Under the pieces are notes generated by a model, which was given only the letters and a program-made list of their open reading frames with translations, searched no databases and was not told where the DNA came from. A DNA stretch of 64,000 nt from CAIWHR01 sp963781285 (GTDB lineage: Bacteria; Pseudomonadota; Gammaproteobacteria; Burkholderiales; Casimicrobiaceae): assembly GCA_963781285.1 (NCBI GenBank), contig CAWAFI010000009.1, positions 12,944-76,943 on the forward strand, read 5' to 3'. A program made the translations under genes and the position numbers. Numbering within the stretch: position 1 is the first letter of the stretch; each line of letters begins with the position of its first letter. This document shows positions 33,950-44,005 of this stretch, in pieces.

Positions 33950-36900
33950 TCACGCGGCCGCCGCGGCGCCAGTCTCGGCCAGCTCCAGCGCTTCGGCGAT
34001 GTCCACGGCGACCACACGCGAGACGCCGGGCTCGGACATCGTGATGCCGACCAGCTGGCTCGCCATTTCCATCGTGATCTTGTTGTGCGAAATGAAGACG
34101 AACTGGGTCTCGACCGCCATCGCCTTCACCATCCGGCAGAAGCGGTCGGTGTTGGGGTCGTCGAGCGGCGCGTCGACCTCGTCCAGCAGGCAGAAGGGTG
34201 CCGGGTTCAACTGGAACAGCGCGAACACGAGCGATATCGCGGTCATCGCCTTCTCGCCACCCGACAGCAGATGAATCGACGTATTCCGCTTGCCGGGCGG
34301 CTGCGCGACGACCTGCACACCCGAATCGAGTATCTCCTCGCCCGTCAGGATGAGCCGCGCCTGCCCACCGCCGAAGAGCGTCGGGAAGAGGCGGGCAAAA
34401 TTCTCGTTGACGGTGTCGAACGTCTGCTGCAGCAAGAGCCTTGACTCGCGGTCGATCTGACGGATCGCATTTTCCAGCGTGGCCATGGCCTCCGTGAGGT
34501 CGGCCGCCTGCGCGTCGAGATATTGCTTGCGCTCGGCCGTCGTCGTGAGTTCGTCCAGCGCGGCCAGATTCACGGCGCCCAACGCTGCGATCGCCTGCTG
34601 CAGTCGTTCGATCTCGCCGGGGAGCGCCGACTTGTTGCCGAACGCCTTGAGCTGCTCGGGCAGCCGTCCAAGATCGGCATGTGCTTCCGCGAGCTGCTCG
34701 GCGAACTGCTGCGCCTGCAATGCCGCCGCCTGCTCCTTCAGTCGTGCCTCCTCGATCTTCGCGCGGGCGGGCTCGAGCTTCTGCTCGGCAGCAAGCCGCG
34801 CTTCCTCGGTCGCGCGCAATTCGGCGCCCAATCCTTCGAGCCGATCGCGCGCCGCGGCGAGTGCCTGCTCGGCCTCGCTGCGCGCGACGAGCTGGCGCTG
34901 CAGTGCTTCCTCGACTGGGGTCCAGTCGACCGCCGCACGCTCGGAGGAGAGCTGGGCATGCAAGCTTCGCTGCTGCGCGACCTGCGCCGCCAGCGACTCG
35001 CGCCGGCGCTCGAGTTCGGCCAGGCGGTCGCGGCAACTGCGTTCGGCGAACTCCGCCTCTTGGGCAGCGCGCTCGGCGGCACGAAGGCGGTCGCGGCCGT
35101 GCGCCTGCGCGACTTCCGCCTCGTTGCTCGCCTGCCGCGCGGCGTCGCGCTTCGCCAGCTCGTCGTGCAGCTCCGATTGCGCATCGGCAAGCGCTGCCGC
35201 AAGGGCTTGTGCCTGCTGGCGCTCGGCGGCTTCCTCGGCGGCGAGCGCCGCCGCCTCCTCACTGATCTGCGCGCGGCGCTGGGCAGCGGCCTCCGCCGCC
35301 TGCTTCAACTGCAGAAGCTCGAGCTCCAGCTCGTGGCAGCGGCGCTGCTGCGACGAGAATGCCATGCTCTCCGCGTGATAGTTCTCCTGTGACTCATCGA
35401 GCAGGGTTTCGACCACCGCCAATGCGTCGCGCGCCGCCGTTGCCTCGTCGCCCGCCACGGTAATGGCGACGGCGAGCTCCGCGAGTTCGCGCTGGCGCGC
35501 CAGCACTCCGTGCAGTTCACTGTCGGGCGCGAAAAAGCTGACCGAATGCACCCCCACGACATGGCCGTGCGGCGTAACGAACGTTTCGCCGCCATGCAAC
35601 TCACCGCGGGCGCGGATCGCTTCGGCCACGCTGTTGGCGCAGCGAACGCCGCGCAACCAGTCGGCAAGGAGCCGTGTCACTCCCGGTCGCGCCGAGCGCA
35701 CCCTGGCGAGCAGCGCATCTTCATGTCCGCCGGCAGACGGTTGAGGCGCCGTGCCACGGTCGGCGGCGTAGACGGCGACGCGGCCCGGCAGCGCCAGCGT
35801 CGCCTCGCCACCCTCGACCCAGCCCAGAACCGCATCGAGATGATCGAGTTCGATCGCATCGAGCCGTTCGCGCAGCACGGCCTCGAGCGCGTCCTCCCAG
35901 GGTGGTTCGATGTCGAGCCCCTGCCACAGCCGGTGCGCGCGGGCGAGGCCGTGGTGCTCCCGCCACTCCGCGGCATCGCTTCCTTGTCCAATCTTCGCCT
36001 GCAATGCGGACAGCGCCTGCGCACGTGCGTCGAGGTCGGCGTGGCGACGCCCGGCCTGCTGCGCCGCGTCGCTCGTGGCGCGCTGGCGCTCCTGCAGCGA
36101 CTGGACCGTCTCGCGCAGCGCATTCAATCCGGCTTCCTTCGCCGTAAGCTCTGCCGTCTCCTGCCGCAACTGGTCCTCGATCTCGGCGAGCGGCGGCGTG
36201 CCCGGTGTGTCGAGGCTCGCGAGCTCGGCCTCCTGCCGCTCCTTTCGCTGCGCGTATTGGGCAAGCGCGCGGGCGAGATTCTCGCACCGCGTTTCGATCA
36301 CCCGAACGGCTTGCTCGGCGCGGGCAATGCGCTCCTGCGCTTCCATCGCCACTGCCGCAGCGTGCCGGACCGCGTCTTCGAGCGCCGGCAATGCCGCGCT
36401 CACGGTACTTTCCTCCCCTGCGGCCGCCTCGCGCGCAGCCAGCGCGTCTTCGAGCGCCTGGTCGGCGACTACGCGCTCGCTCGCCAACGCGGCCTCCTGC
36501 CCGGCCAACGCATCGATCTGCGCCGTGAGCTGGGCCGCCTGTTGAGCGATGCGCGTCTCGCTCTCGCGCGCGAACGTGAGCTGCTGTTCCAGGCGCGTGA
36601 CTTCGGCATTTGCCGCGTAATAGAGTCCCTGCTTCTCGTGCAGCGCGTCGCCGGCGGCGTAGTGGTCGGTGCGCAGTGCCTCTTCCCTCGCCTCGATCGC
36701 ACGGACGTCGGCTTGCACGCCTTCGAGCGCAGCAGCGAGGGTCGCGACATTCGCCGTCTGGCGGTCGCGCGCATTGGCAGCGTCCTGCTCCTTCGAGAAC
36801 CAGAGCAGTTGCTGCGTTTCCTTCAGCCTGGCCTCGTGGTCGCGATATTCGGTGGCAATCCGGGCCTGCGCTTCGAGCCTCTCGAGGTGACCGGAAAGCT

Positions 36901-37498
36901 CGATGCGGATATCCTCGACCCGCGCCAGGTTTTCGCGCGTGTCGGCAAGCCGACCTTCCGTCTCGCGGCGCCGCTCCTTGTACTTCGAAACGCCGGCCGC
37001 CTCCTCGAGGAACACGCGCAACTCCTCGGGCTTCGCCTCGACCACGCGCGAGATCATTCCCTGTTCGATGATCGCATACGCACGGGGCCCGAGCCCGGTA
37101 CCGAGAAAGAGGTCGTGGATGTCGCGGCGGCGCACCGGGATGTTGTTGATGTAGTAGGTCGAGTCGCCGTCGCGCATCAGCACGCGCTTGATCGACAGTT
37201 CGGCGTACTGGCCCCACTGGCCGCCGATGCGGCCGGCGCTGTTGTCGAAAAAGAGGTCGACCGACGCGCGGCCCACCGGCGGGCGCTCGCCGGCACCGTT
37301 GAAGATGACGTCCTGCATCGATTCGCCACGCAGCGCGGACGCCTTCGACTCGCCCAGCACCCAGCGCACGGCGTCGATGACGTTCGACTTCCCGCAGCCG
37401 TTGGGGCCGACGATGCCGACCAGCTGGCCGGGCGTGCCGATGGTGCTGGGATCGACGAACGACTTGAACCCGGCGAGCTTGATCTGGGTGAGGCGCAA
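33950..37498 (-). CDS. smc: Chromosome segregation protein SMC
   Basis: Structural maintenance of chromosomes ATPase of 1182 aa. The N-terminal head has Walker A in GIVGPNGCGKSNVIDAVRWV and the downstream RGESMQDVIFNG. Two very long coiled coils (about 170-500 and 670-1020) flank a hinge with EDALEAVLRERLDAIELDHL. The C-terminal head carries the signature LLSGGEKAMTAISLVFALF and Walker B FCLLDEVDAPLDDPNT. It shapes and segregates the nucleoid as a dimer with ScpA/ScpB. It precedes zipA by 167 bp. Confidence 0.97.
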   Translation of the reverse strand: MRLTQIKLAGFKSFVDPSTIGTPGQLVGIVGPNGCGKSNVIDAVRWVLGESKASALRGESMQDVIFNGAGERPPVGRASVDLFFDNSAGRIGGQWGQYAELSIKRVLMRDGDSTYYINNIPVRRRDIHDLFLGTGLGPRAYAIIEQGMISRVVEAKPEELRVFLEEAAGVSKYKERRRETEGRLADTRENLARVEDIRIELSGHLERLEAQARIATEYRDHEARLKETQQLLWFSKEQDAANARDRQTANVATLAAALEGVQADVRAIEAREEALRTDHYAAGDALHEKQGLYYAANAEVTRLEQQLTFARESETRIAQQAAQLTAQIDALAGQEAALASERVVADQALEDALAAREAAAGEESTVSAALPALEDAVRHAAAVAMEAQERIARAEQAVRVIETRCENLARALAQYAQRKERQEAELASLDTPGTPPLAEIEDQLRQETAELTAKEAGLNALRETVQSLQERQRATSDAAQQAGRRHADLDARAQALSALQAKIGQGSDAAEWREHHGLARAHRLWQGLDIEPPWEDALEAVLRERLDAIELDHLDAVLGWVEGGEATLALPGRVAVYAADRGTAPQPSAGGHEDALLARVRSARPGVTRLLADWLRGVRCANSVAEAIRARGELHGGETFVTPHGHVVGVHSVSFFAPDSELHGVLARQRELAELAVAITVAGDEATAARDALAVVETLLDESQENYHAESMAFSSQQRRCHELELELLQLKQAAEAAAQRRAQISEEAAALAAEEAAERQQAQALAAALADAQSELHDELAKRDAARQASNEAEVAQAHGRDRLRAAERAAQEAEFAERSCRDRLAELERRRESLAAQVAQQRSLHAQLSSERAAVDWTPVEEALQRQLVARSEAEQALAAARDRLEGLGAELRATEEARLAAEQKLEPARAKIEEARLKEQAAALQAQQFAEQLAEAHADLGRLPEQLKAFGNKSALPGEIERLQQAIAALGAVNLAALDELTTTAERKQYLDAQAADLTEAMATLENAIRQIDRESRLLLQQTFDTVNENFARLFPTLFGGGQARLILTGEEILDSGVQVVAQPPGKRNTSIHLLSGGEKAMTAISLVFALFQLNPAPFCLLDEVDAPLDDPNTDRFCRMVKAMAVETQFVFISHNKITMEMASQLVGITMSEPGVSRVVAVDIAEALELAETGAAAAA

Positions 37499-37639
37499 TT
37501 GAGTTCGAAGGCCGTGGATGTCCGGGTCGTGCAGAATGCTGCGACCCGGTCGCGGGTCTTCAACCGCGACAAAGCGCGAATTATAGCCGAACAGCCATCC
37601 GTTCCGGACCCACGCGTCCGCCGGCGCGCATAGACGCCG

Positions 37640-38677
37640 TCAAGCCGGAACGCGCATGTCTGGCATTCCCAGCCGGCCCTCGGCCACGGCGTGACAGGCG
37701 ACTTCGCCGGCGCCGTCGGCCTGCAGCAGTTCAGGCCGCTCGGCCCGGCAGCGATCGTTGGCGTACGGACAGCGCGGGTGAAACGCGCAGCCGCGCGGCG
37801 GATCGAGCGGATTGGGCACTTCGCCCGCCACGGCCGTGCGTGCGGCGCCGGTCATTGCAAGGTCGGGCACCGCAGCCAGCAACATCCGCGTGTACGGATG
37901 TTGGGGGGCGGCGAAGAGACGCCGGGTGGGCGCGACTTCGACGAGTCGTCCCAGGTACATGACGCCGACGCGATCGGCGATGTGGTGCACGACCGCCAAG
38001 TTGTGCGAAATGAACAGGTACGTGAGCGCGAGCCGCCGTTGCAGGTCGCGCATCAAGTTGAGCACCTGCGCCTGCACCGACACGTCGAGCGAGGACGTCG
38101 GCTCGTCGCACACGAGGAAACGCGGCTCGGTCGACAACGCGCGCGCGATCGAGATCCGCTGCCGCTGGCCGCCCGAGAACTGGTGCGGATACTTGCCCCC
38201 ATCGGCTGCAGCGAGCCCGACCTGTGCGAGCAGAGCGGCGACGCGCGCAGCGAGCTCGGCCTTCGTAACGTCGGCTTCCTGCGCGCGAATCGGCTCGGCG
38301 ACGATATCGCTCACGCGCCAGCGCGGGTTGAGGCTGGCGTACGGGTCCTGGAAGATCATCTGCATGCCGCGCCGTGCGGCTCGCTGCGCCGCCGTTCCCT
38401 CGCCTGCGGCGCGGGGGCCCGCGATTGCAACGCCGTCGAACGTGATGCTTCCGCGCGTCGGAGCGTAAAGGCCCACGATCAATCGAGCGACAGTCGATTT
38501 GCCGCAGCCGGACTCGCCGACCAGCCCCAGCGTTTCGCCCTTGGCGATCGCCAGGCTCACGCCGTCGACCGCCTTGAGCAGGAGGCGGGAGCGGCGCTCC
38601 AGCACGCGATTCAGCCACGGCGGCGAGACGTCGAACGTCCGCGCGACATCGGCGAGCGTCAGCAGCGCGTCATTCAT
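37640..38677 (-). CDS. Peptide ABC transporter ATPase (OppF/DppF type), cluster A
   Basis: ATP-binding subunit of 345 aa. Walker A is GLVGESGCGKSTVARL, the signature SGGQRQRISIARALS, and Walker B FLVCDEPTSSLDVSVQ. The C-terminal oligopeptide-transporter extension has GCAFHPRCPYANDRC, with Cys residues that hold an Fe-S cluster in related proteins. It overlaps the OppD-type gene by 8 bp and is the last gene of minus-strand cluster A. About 140 bp without a gene separate it from smc. Confidence 0.94.
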   Translation of the reverse strand: MNDALLTLADVARTFDVSPPWLNRVLERRSRLLLKAVDGVSLAIAKGETLGLVGESGCGKSTVARLIVGLYAPTRGSITFDGVAIAGPRAAGEGTAAQRAARRGMQMIFQDPYASLNPRWRVSDIVAEPIRAQEADVTKAELAARVAALLAQVGLAAADGGKYPHQFSGGQRQRISIARALSTEPRFLVCDEPTSSLDVSVQAQVLNLMRDLQRRLALTYLFISHNLAVVHHIADRVGVMYLGRLVEVAPTRRLFAAPQHPYTRMLLAAVPDLAMTGAARTAVAGEVPNPLDPPRGCAFHPRCPYANDRCRAERPELLQADGAGEVACHAVAEGRLGMPDMRVPA

Positions 38678-39731
38678 TTCCCCGACTCACCTCGCCATCA
38701 TCTCGCGCGCGCCAGCACGCCGCGCGTGTCGCGCCGCCGTCGTCCAGAACGGGCAGCTCACGCCGGCAGCGCTCTACAGCTTTCGGGCAGCGCGGATGAA
38801 ATGCGCAGCCTTCCGGAACGGCACCGAGCCGCGGCATCGCGCCGTCGATCTGCGCCAGCCGCGAACGTTCACCGGCGAGCGCCGGAATCGAGCCCATCAG
38901 GCCAACCGTATACGGGTGCGCCGGGCGATGGATCACTTCGGCGACCGGGCCGATTTCGACGATGCGGCCCGCATACATCACCGCCACCCGGTCCGCCGTT
39001 TCCGCGATCACGCCCATGTCGTGCGTAATCAGCATCACCGCAGTGCCGTGGTCGCGGGCGAGGCGCTTCAGGAGCTCGATGATCTGCGCCTGAATCGAAA
39101 CGTCGAGCGCGGTGGTCGGCTCGTCGGCGATGATGAGCCGCGGGTTCGCCGCGAGCGCCAGCGCGATGACGACGCGTTGCCGCATGCCACCGGAGAACTG
39201 GTGCGGAAAGTGGTCGATGCGGCGCGCCGCTCCGGGAATCCCCACTTCCTCCAGCAGCGCAATTGCCCGCGCCTGCGCGGCAGCGGCAGACAGCGGCAGG
39301 TGCGTGCGCATCGTTTCCGTCAACTGGCGCCCGACCGTATACAACGGATTGAGCGACGTCAATGGATCCTGGAACACGGCGCCGATTTCCCGTCCCCGAA
39401 CTTTGCGCATGGCCTCGTAGGGCAGTCGGTCGATGCGGCGACCGGCAAGCCGGATTTCGCCGCCGGAGATGCGTCCAGGCGGATCGATGAGCCCGATTAC
39501 GGCCGCGCCGGTCAACGACTTGCCCGCGCCCGATTCGCCGACGACGCCCAGGACCTCGCCCGCCGCGATCGCGAACGAAATGCCGTGCACCGCTCTCAGT
39601 GTGCCATGGCGGGTCGGGAATTCGATGCTAAGGTTCTCGACCACGAGCAACGGATCGGCCGTCGCCGACACGGTGGCCATCGGCGATCCCGGGTGCGCGT
39701 GCAACTCGGCGATTCGGGCTCCCGCGTCCAT
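38670..39731 (-). CDS. Peptide ABC transporter ATPase (OppD/DppD type), cluster A
   Basis: ATP-binding subunit of 353 aa. Walker A is GVVGESGAGKSLTGAAVIG, the signature FSGGMRQRVVIALALA, and Walker B LIIADEPTTALDVSIQ. The C-terminal GCAFHPRCPKAVERC is the Cys-rich tail of the family. I place the start at 39731, just after the permease stop; the frame opens further upstream to 39776 but would overlap that gene. It pairs with the OppF-type ATPase to drive the two permeases of cluster A. Confidence 0.93.
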   Translation of the reverse strand: MDAGARIAELHAHPGSPMATVSATADPLLVVENLSIEFPTRHGTLRAVHGISFAIAAGEVLGVVGESGAGKSLTGAAVIGLIDPPGRISGGEIRLAGRRIDRLPYEAMRKVRGREIGAVFQDPLTSLNPLYTVGRQLTETMRTHLPLSAAAAQARAIALLEEVGIPGAARRIDHFPHQFSGGMRQRVVIALALAANPRLIIADEPTTALDVSIQAQIIELLKRLARDHGTAVMLITHDMGVIAETADRVAVMYAGRIVEIGPVAEVIHRPAHPYTVGLMGSIPALAGERSRLAQIDGAMPRLGAVPEGCAFHPRCPKAVERCRRELPVLDDGGATRAACWRARDDGEVSRGNE

Positions 39732-39735
39732 AGCC

Positions 39736-40692
39736 TCAGCGGAGCTTGGGATTGAGGGCGTCGCGCAGCCAATCACCCAGCAGGTTGATCGAGAGCACCA
39801 TGATCACCAGCGCCGCGCCGGGAAAGATCGTGATCCACCATTCGCCCGAGAACAGGTAGTCACCGCCGACGCGGATCAGCGTGCCGAGCGACGGATGCGT
39901 TGGCGGCACGCCCACGCCGAGAAATGACAGTGTCGCCTCGGTCAATATTGCCGTGGCGATATTGATGGTGGCGAGCACCAGCACCGGGCCGACCACATTG
40001 GGCAGCAGGTGCCGGCGCATGATGCCGAGCGGCGGGATGCCGATTACCCGCGCCGCCTGGATGTATTCCTTGTTCTTCTCGACCATGGTGGAGCCACGCA
40101 CGGTGCGCGCGTACTGCACCCAGTTCGAAATGCCGATCGCGAAGATCAGTACGAACAGCGCCTGTTCGCCATGCGCCTCGCGCGGCAATGCGACTCGGGC
40201 GACGCCGTCGATCAGCAACGCGATCAGGATGGCCGGGAAGGACAGTTGGACATCGGCGACGCGCATGATGAAGGCGTCGATTCTGCCGCCGACGTACCCC
40301 ACGATGAGCCCGAGCGAAACGCCGAGCACCAAGGCCAGGACCACCGAGGCGAGGCCAATCAGCAGCGAAATGCGCGCGCCGAACATGATCGCGGACAGAA
40401 CGTCGCGGCCCTGGTCGTCGGTGCCGAGCAGGTAGCCTGCCTTGCCGCCCGCGGACCACGTCGGCGGCGCCAGCGCATCGAGCAGGTTGAGCGTCTTGAG
40501 GTCGAAAGGATTGTGCGGCGCCAACCAAGGCGCGAGCAACGCGGCGACAAGGCACACGAAGAGCACGATCGCCGACACGATGGCCACCGGCGACTGGCTG
40601 AAGCTGTACGCGACGTCGCCGTGCCAAGCAGCCGCAAGACGTCCCCCCAGCGTGGGCGGCGCGGCGGCGATGGTCGTGGTCGAGTCGCTCAT
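39736..40692 (-). CDS. Peptide ABC transporter permease (OppC/DppC type), cluster A
   Basis: Membrane subunit of 318 aa with six helices, the first near residues 40-60. The family segment LLGTDDQGRDVLSAIMFGARISLLIG lies near residue 95 and the EAA loop NKEYIQAARVIGIPPLGIMRRHLLPN near residue 205. The C-terminal MVLSINLLGDWLRDALNPKLR is typical. The ATG at 40692 (MSDSTTT) is preferred to the longer frame. The gene follows the DUF2817 hydrolase gene by 42 bp, so hydrolase and transporter share a transcript. Confidence 0.94.
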   Translation of the reverse strand: MSDSTTTIAAAPPTLGGRLAAAWHGDVAYSFSQSPVAIVSAIVLFVCLVAALLAPWLAPHNPFDLKTLNLLDALAPPTWSAGGKAGYLLGTDDQGRDVLSAIMFGARISLLIGLASVVLALVLGVSLGLIVGYVGGRIDAFIMRVADVQLSFPAILIALLIDGVARVALPREAHGEQALFVLIFAIGISNWVQYARTVRGSTMVEKNKEYIQAARVIGIPPLGIMRRHLLPNVVGPVLVLATINIATAILTEATLSFLGVGVPPTHPSLGTLIRVGGDYLFSGEWWITIFPGAALVIMVLSINLLGDWLRDALNPKLR

Positions 40693-40734
40693 CGGGAATA
40701 CAGGAACCGATACCACATCGCTGCGCGGCCAGGA

Positions 40735-41829
40735 CTATGCAAGGTGCGGCGCCAGATGCGAGAGCACTTTCTGCGCCGCGTCGAAGGCTTGCGCGTACAC
40801 GCGCTCCTTCCAGTCGGCATCGTCGATGTAGAACGCGTCGCGCATCTGGTGCCGGATCACCGCCCGCTGCGCGTCCGGCGCTTCGGGATGATTGTGCAGC
40901 CAATGGTCGGCGCGCAGCGCGTCGAACACCACCGGCAGCGGGTGCGTCCCGAACTCCAGCGCGATGCCAGCGTACTCGACGCCATGGCACTCCTCGTGCG
41001 CGGCGTTGCCGCAGATGCCGACGAGGGGCGCCGACGATGAGCTGCCGTCGTAGACCGAGGTGACGTCCGCGCCCCACCACCTCCCTGCACGCGCGATTTC
41101 CGCCGCGACATTGCGGCCATTCCATATCTTCTCGCCGTGACCGCGTGGGCCCAACCCCGTGTGCACATCGATCCAGCCCAGCCGATCGCGCGTCGAGCCG
41201 TGTCGCCGCAGCACCGCGCGCAGCGTCGCGTTGCTCCATGCCGGCTTCGCGCCGCCGTAGAAGAGGCCATCGGGAAATGCATACTGGCCACCCGTCACCG
41301 CGGCCTGGTATGCACGCTCGCCCTGCGCGGCGATCCAGGCAGCGATGCGGGCCTCGTTCTCCGGGGACGGTGGCCACGTCGCCGGCAGCAGATGCGGATG
41401 AATATCGGCGTAAGCGGCGTTCACTGGCGCCGTCGCGCCGAAATCGCGGAAGTTGCGGTTGAGGTCGGCGTTGTCCTCGTTGACGCGCCGGCCGTGCGAG
41501 AAACCGTAGGGATTGACTGCATGTACGAACAGCACGGCGACACCCGTGTCGTGCACGGCGCGTTGAAAGAGAGGATCGTGCATCAACCCGATCTCCACGC
41601 CGGAGCCGCAGTAGCCCTCGACGCCGTGCATGCCCGACGTCACCATCAACAACCCCTTGGCGTCGGGAGCGCCCAGCAGCGCAAGGTCCATCGCCAACGG
41701 TTCACCGTCGGTGCCGTGGTAGCCGGGCAAGGCATGGGTTTCCACGACCAAATGGCGCATCCGCGCCGCGGCGATGAACTTGGCGCGTGCCTCGGCGTAA
41801 CTCTGCGAGAAATGCGCGACGGCATCCAT
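40735..41829 (-). CDS. DUF2817 family M14-like metallopeptidase
   Basis: Cytoplasmic protein of 364 aa. VTSGMHGVEGYCGSGVE resembles the HxxE zinc motif of M14 carboxypeptidases, and the later LGWIDVHTGLGPRG supplies the third ligand His. NEDNADLNRNFRDF is the substrate-binding Asn-Arg region. There is no signal peptide. Its ATG overlaps the M20 stop by four bases (ATGA). Within a peptide importer cluster it probably trims imported peptides or amide conjugates; related succinylglutamate desuccinylase-like proteins cleave acyl-amino acids. The substrate is inferred. Confidence 0.85.
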   Translation of the reverse strand: MDAVAHFSQSYAEARAKFIAAARMRHLVVETHALPGYHGTDGEPLAMDLALLGAPDAKGLLMVTSGMHGVEGYCGSGVEIGLMHDPLFQRAVHDTGVAVLFVHAVNPYGFSHGRRVNEDNADLNRNFRDFGATAPVNAAYADIHPHLLPATWPPSPENEARIAAWIAAQGERAYQAAVTGGQYAFPDGLFYGGAKPAWSNATLRAVLRRHGSTRDRLGWIDVHTGLGPRGHGEKIWNGRNVAAEIARAGRWWGADVTSVYDGSSSSAPLVGICGNAAHEECHGVEYAGIALEFGTHPLPVVFDALRADHWLHNHPEAPDAQRAVIRHQMRDAFYIDDADWKERVYAQAFDAAQKVLSHLAPHLA

Positions 41830-43016
41830 CAGCTTCCCGCCGGCATCGCCTGCTCCGCAAGCGCCGCAAGGAACCCGGCGCCGAGCGGGATCACCGCGTC
41901 GTTGAAATCGTAGGTGCTGTTGTGCAGGAAACATCCGCCCTCGGCGCCGCCTTGCCCCAGCCGCGCGAAGGCGCCGGCCTTTGCCTGCAACATGAACGAG
42001 AAATCCTCCGAGCCCATCGACGGGTCGAGGTTGCGAACGACGTTGTCCGCGCCGACGAGCGACTCGGCGACTGCCGCCACGAACTCGGCTTGCCGGTCGT
42101 GGTTGATCGTCGCCGGATAGACACGCTCGTACTTGAGCGTCGCCTTGGCGCCAAACGCCGCTGCGATCGACGGGACGAGCTCCGAGAGGCGTCGCTCGAT
42201 CAGGTCCTGAGTGGCCGGGCGAAACGTGCGCACGGTGCCGACGAGCGTGGCGTGCGCCGGGATCACGCTCATCGCACCGGGGTTGCCCGCCTGCATCGCG
42301 CAGAGGCTGACCACCGCAGTGTCGATCGGGCTCACGTTGCGGCTCACCACCGACTGCACGGCGGTAATGATGTGGCCGGCGACCAGAACCGGGTCGACCG
42401 CCGCGTGGGGATGTGCGCCGTGGCCGCCGCGGCCGTCGATCGTGATCTCGATGCGGTCCGCCGCTGCCATCGCCGGGCCCGGCGTGATCCCGATCTTTCC
42501 CGGCGGCAGGCCCGGCCAGTTGTGCAGCGCGAACACCTGCTCCGCAGGAAAGCGCTCGAACAAGCCGTCGGCGATCATTTCCTTCGCCCCGGCGTAACCC
42601 TCCTCGCCCGGCTGGAAGATCAGATACGCGGTGCCGTCGAAATTGCGCGTCTCGGCAAGGTAGCGCGCCGCCGCGAGCAGCATCGTCGTATGACCGTCGT
42701 GGCCGCAGCCGTGCATCCGCCCGTCGTAGCGCGACTTGTGCGCGAACGTGTTCTCCTCCTGCATCGGCAGCGCGTCCATGTCGGCACGAAGGCCGACCGA
42801 CCGGCCACTGGCGTTGCTGCGGCCCGCCACCACCGCAACCACACCGGTGCGCCCGATCCCCGCATGGTGCTCGATGCCGAGTGCCGCGAGCCGCTCGCAC
42901 ACGATCTTCGCCGTGCGCCGTTCCTCGAAGCCCAGCTCCGGATGCATGTGCAGGTCGCGCCGCAGCGCCGTGAGGTCGGCATGCCAGCCACGGATGTGCT
43001 CGACGGGGTTCGCCAT
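41829..43016 (-). CDS. M20-family amidohydrolase (hippurate hydrolase-like)
   Basis: Metal-dependent amidase/aminoacylase of 395 aa. Motifs are RRDLHMHPELGFEE, VGLRADMDALPMQEENTF, GRMHGCGHDGHTTMLLAAA (the zinc or nickel-binding Cys-His pair and the metal-binding His) and IFQPGEEGYAGAKEMI. The dimerisation domain and GSEDFSFM with the last metal-ligand region follow. AAGGAA stands six bases before the ATG at 43016. It follows the permease gene by 8 bp. Such enzymes release amino acids from N-acyl or N-benzoyl conjugates, which fits import of acyl-amino acids or peptides by cluster A. Confidence 0.93.
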   Translation of the reverse strand: MANPVEHIRGWHADLTALRRDLHMHPELGFEERRTAKIVCERLAALGIEHHAGIGRTGVVAVVAGRSNASGRSVGLRADMDALPMQEENTFAHKSRYDGRMHGCGHDGHTTMLLAAARYLAETRNFDGTAYLIFQPGEEGYAGAKEMIADGLFERFPAEQVFALHNWPGLPPGKIGITPGPAMAAADRIEITIDGRGGHGAHPHAAVDPVLVAGHIITAVQSVVSRNVSPIDTAVVSLCAMQAGNPGAMSVIPAHATLVGTVRTFRPATQDLIERRLSELVPSIAAAFGAKATLKYERVYPATINHDRQAEFVAAVAESLVGADNVVRNLDPSMGSEDFSFMLQAKAGAFARLGQGGAEGGCFLHNSTYDFNDAVIPLGAGFLAALAEQAMPAGS

Positions 43017-43024
43017 GCGTTCCT

Positions 43025-44005
43025 TCAATGGGACACGGCACGCTCGACGCGCAGCCGCGGGTCCACCGCATAGTACAGGAGGTCGACGCCGAGGTTGATC
43101 AGCACGAACACGAGCGCGATGAAGCACAGATATGCGGCCATCACCGGGATGTCGGCGAAGTTGACGGCCTGAATGAAAAGCAGCCCCATCCCCGGCCATT
43201 GGAACACGGTCTCGGTGATGATTGCGAACGCGATGATCGCGCCCAACTGCAATCCCGTGATCGTGATCACCGGAACGAGCGTGTTTTTCAGTGCATGGCC
43301 GAAGTGAATCGCCCGGTCGGTGAGGCCGCGGGCGCGCGCGAACTTGATGTAGTCGGTGCGCAACACCTCGAGCATCTCGGAGCGTACGAGGCGCATGATC
43401 AATGTCATCTGGAACAGCGACAGCGTCACCGCCGGCAGGATCAGCGCCTTCAGCCCACTTTTCGTGAGCAGGCCCGTCGTCCACCAGCCAAAGGCGACCG
43501 TTTCTCCGCGCCCGAACGACGGCAGCCAGCCCAGGATCACCGCGAAGACGAGAATGAGCAGGATGCCGATGAGGAACGTCGGCAGGCTGACGCCGACGAG
43601 CGATCCGGCCAGCAGCAGGTGCGAGAGCCACGTGTCGCGCCGCAGCGCCGTATAGACACCCAGCGGCACGCCAACGACGAGCGCCAGCAGCGCCGCGGCA
43701 AGCGACAGCTCGAGCGTCGCCGGTAGCCTCTCTTTCAACAACGTCGATACGGGCCGCCCCTGTCGCAGCGACAGCCCGAAATCGCCGCGCACGGCGTTGC
43801 CGACGAAATGCGCAAACTGCACCGGAAACGGCTGGTCCAGCCCGAGGTCGGCGCGCAGACGCTGACGGTCGACGACCGTCGCGTCCTGCCCGACCATGTT
43901 CGCGATCGGGTCGCCGGTGAAGTTGAAGAGCCCGAAGGCGATGAAGGCCACGACCGCCATCACGACGGCCGATTGCACGACGCGGCGGAGGATGAACGCT
44001 AACAA
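43025..44005 (-). CDS. Peptide ABC transporter permease (OppB/DppB type), cluster A
   Basis: Membrane subunit of about 326 aa with six helices; the first is LLAFILRRVVQSAVVMAVVA near residue 1. The N-terminal domain contains FNFTGDPIANMVGQDATVVDR and the EAA loop reads YIKFARARGLTDRAIHFGHALKN. The C-terminal LINLGVDLLYYAVDPRLR is typical. A TTG at 44005 with AGGG eight bases upstream gives the family length; the frame is open to 44056 but that extension looks unlike any DppB. It is the first gene of cluster A and diverges from cluster B. Confidence 0.92.
   Translation of the reverse strand: MLAFILRRVVQSAVVMAVVAFIAFGLFNFTGDPIANMVGQDATVVDRQRLRADLGLDQPFPVQFAHFVGNAVRGDFGLSLRQGRPVSTLLKERLPATLELSLAAALLALVVGVPLGVYTALRRDTWLSHLLLAGSLVGVSLPTFLIGILLILVFAVILGWLPSFGRGETVAFGWWTTGLLTKSGLKALILPAVTLSLFQMTLIMRLVRSEMLEVLRTDYIKFARARGLTDRAIHFGHALKNTLVPVITITGLQLGAIIAFAIITETVFQWPGMGLLFIQAVNFADIPVMAAYLCFIALVFVLINLGVDLLYYAVDPRLRVERAVSH

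Noticed and set aside
35510..37633. Plus-strand frame of 707 codons opposite smc
   Set aside because: Shadow of the SMC coiled-coil codons; no domain or ribosome-binding site.
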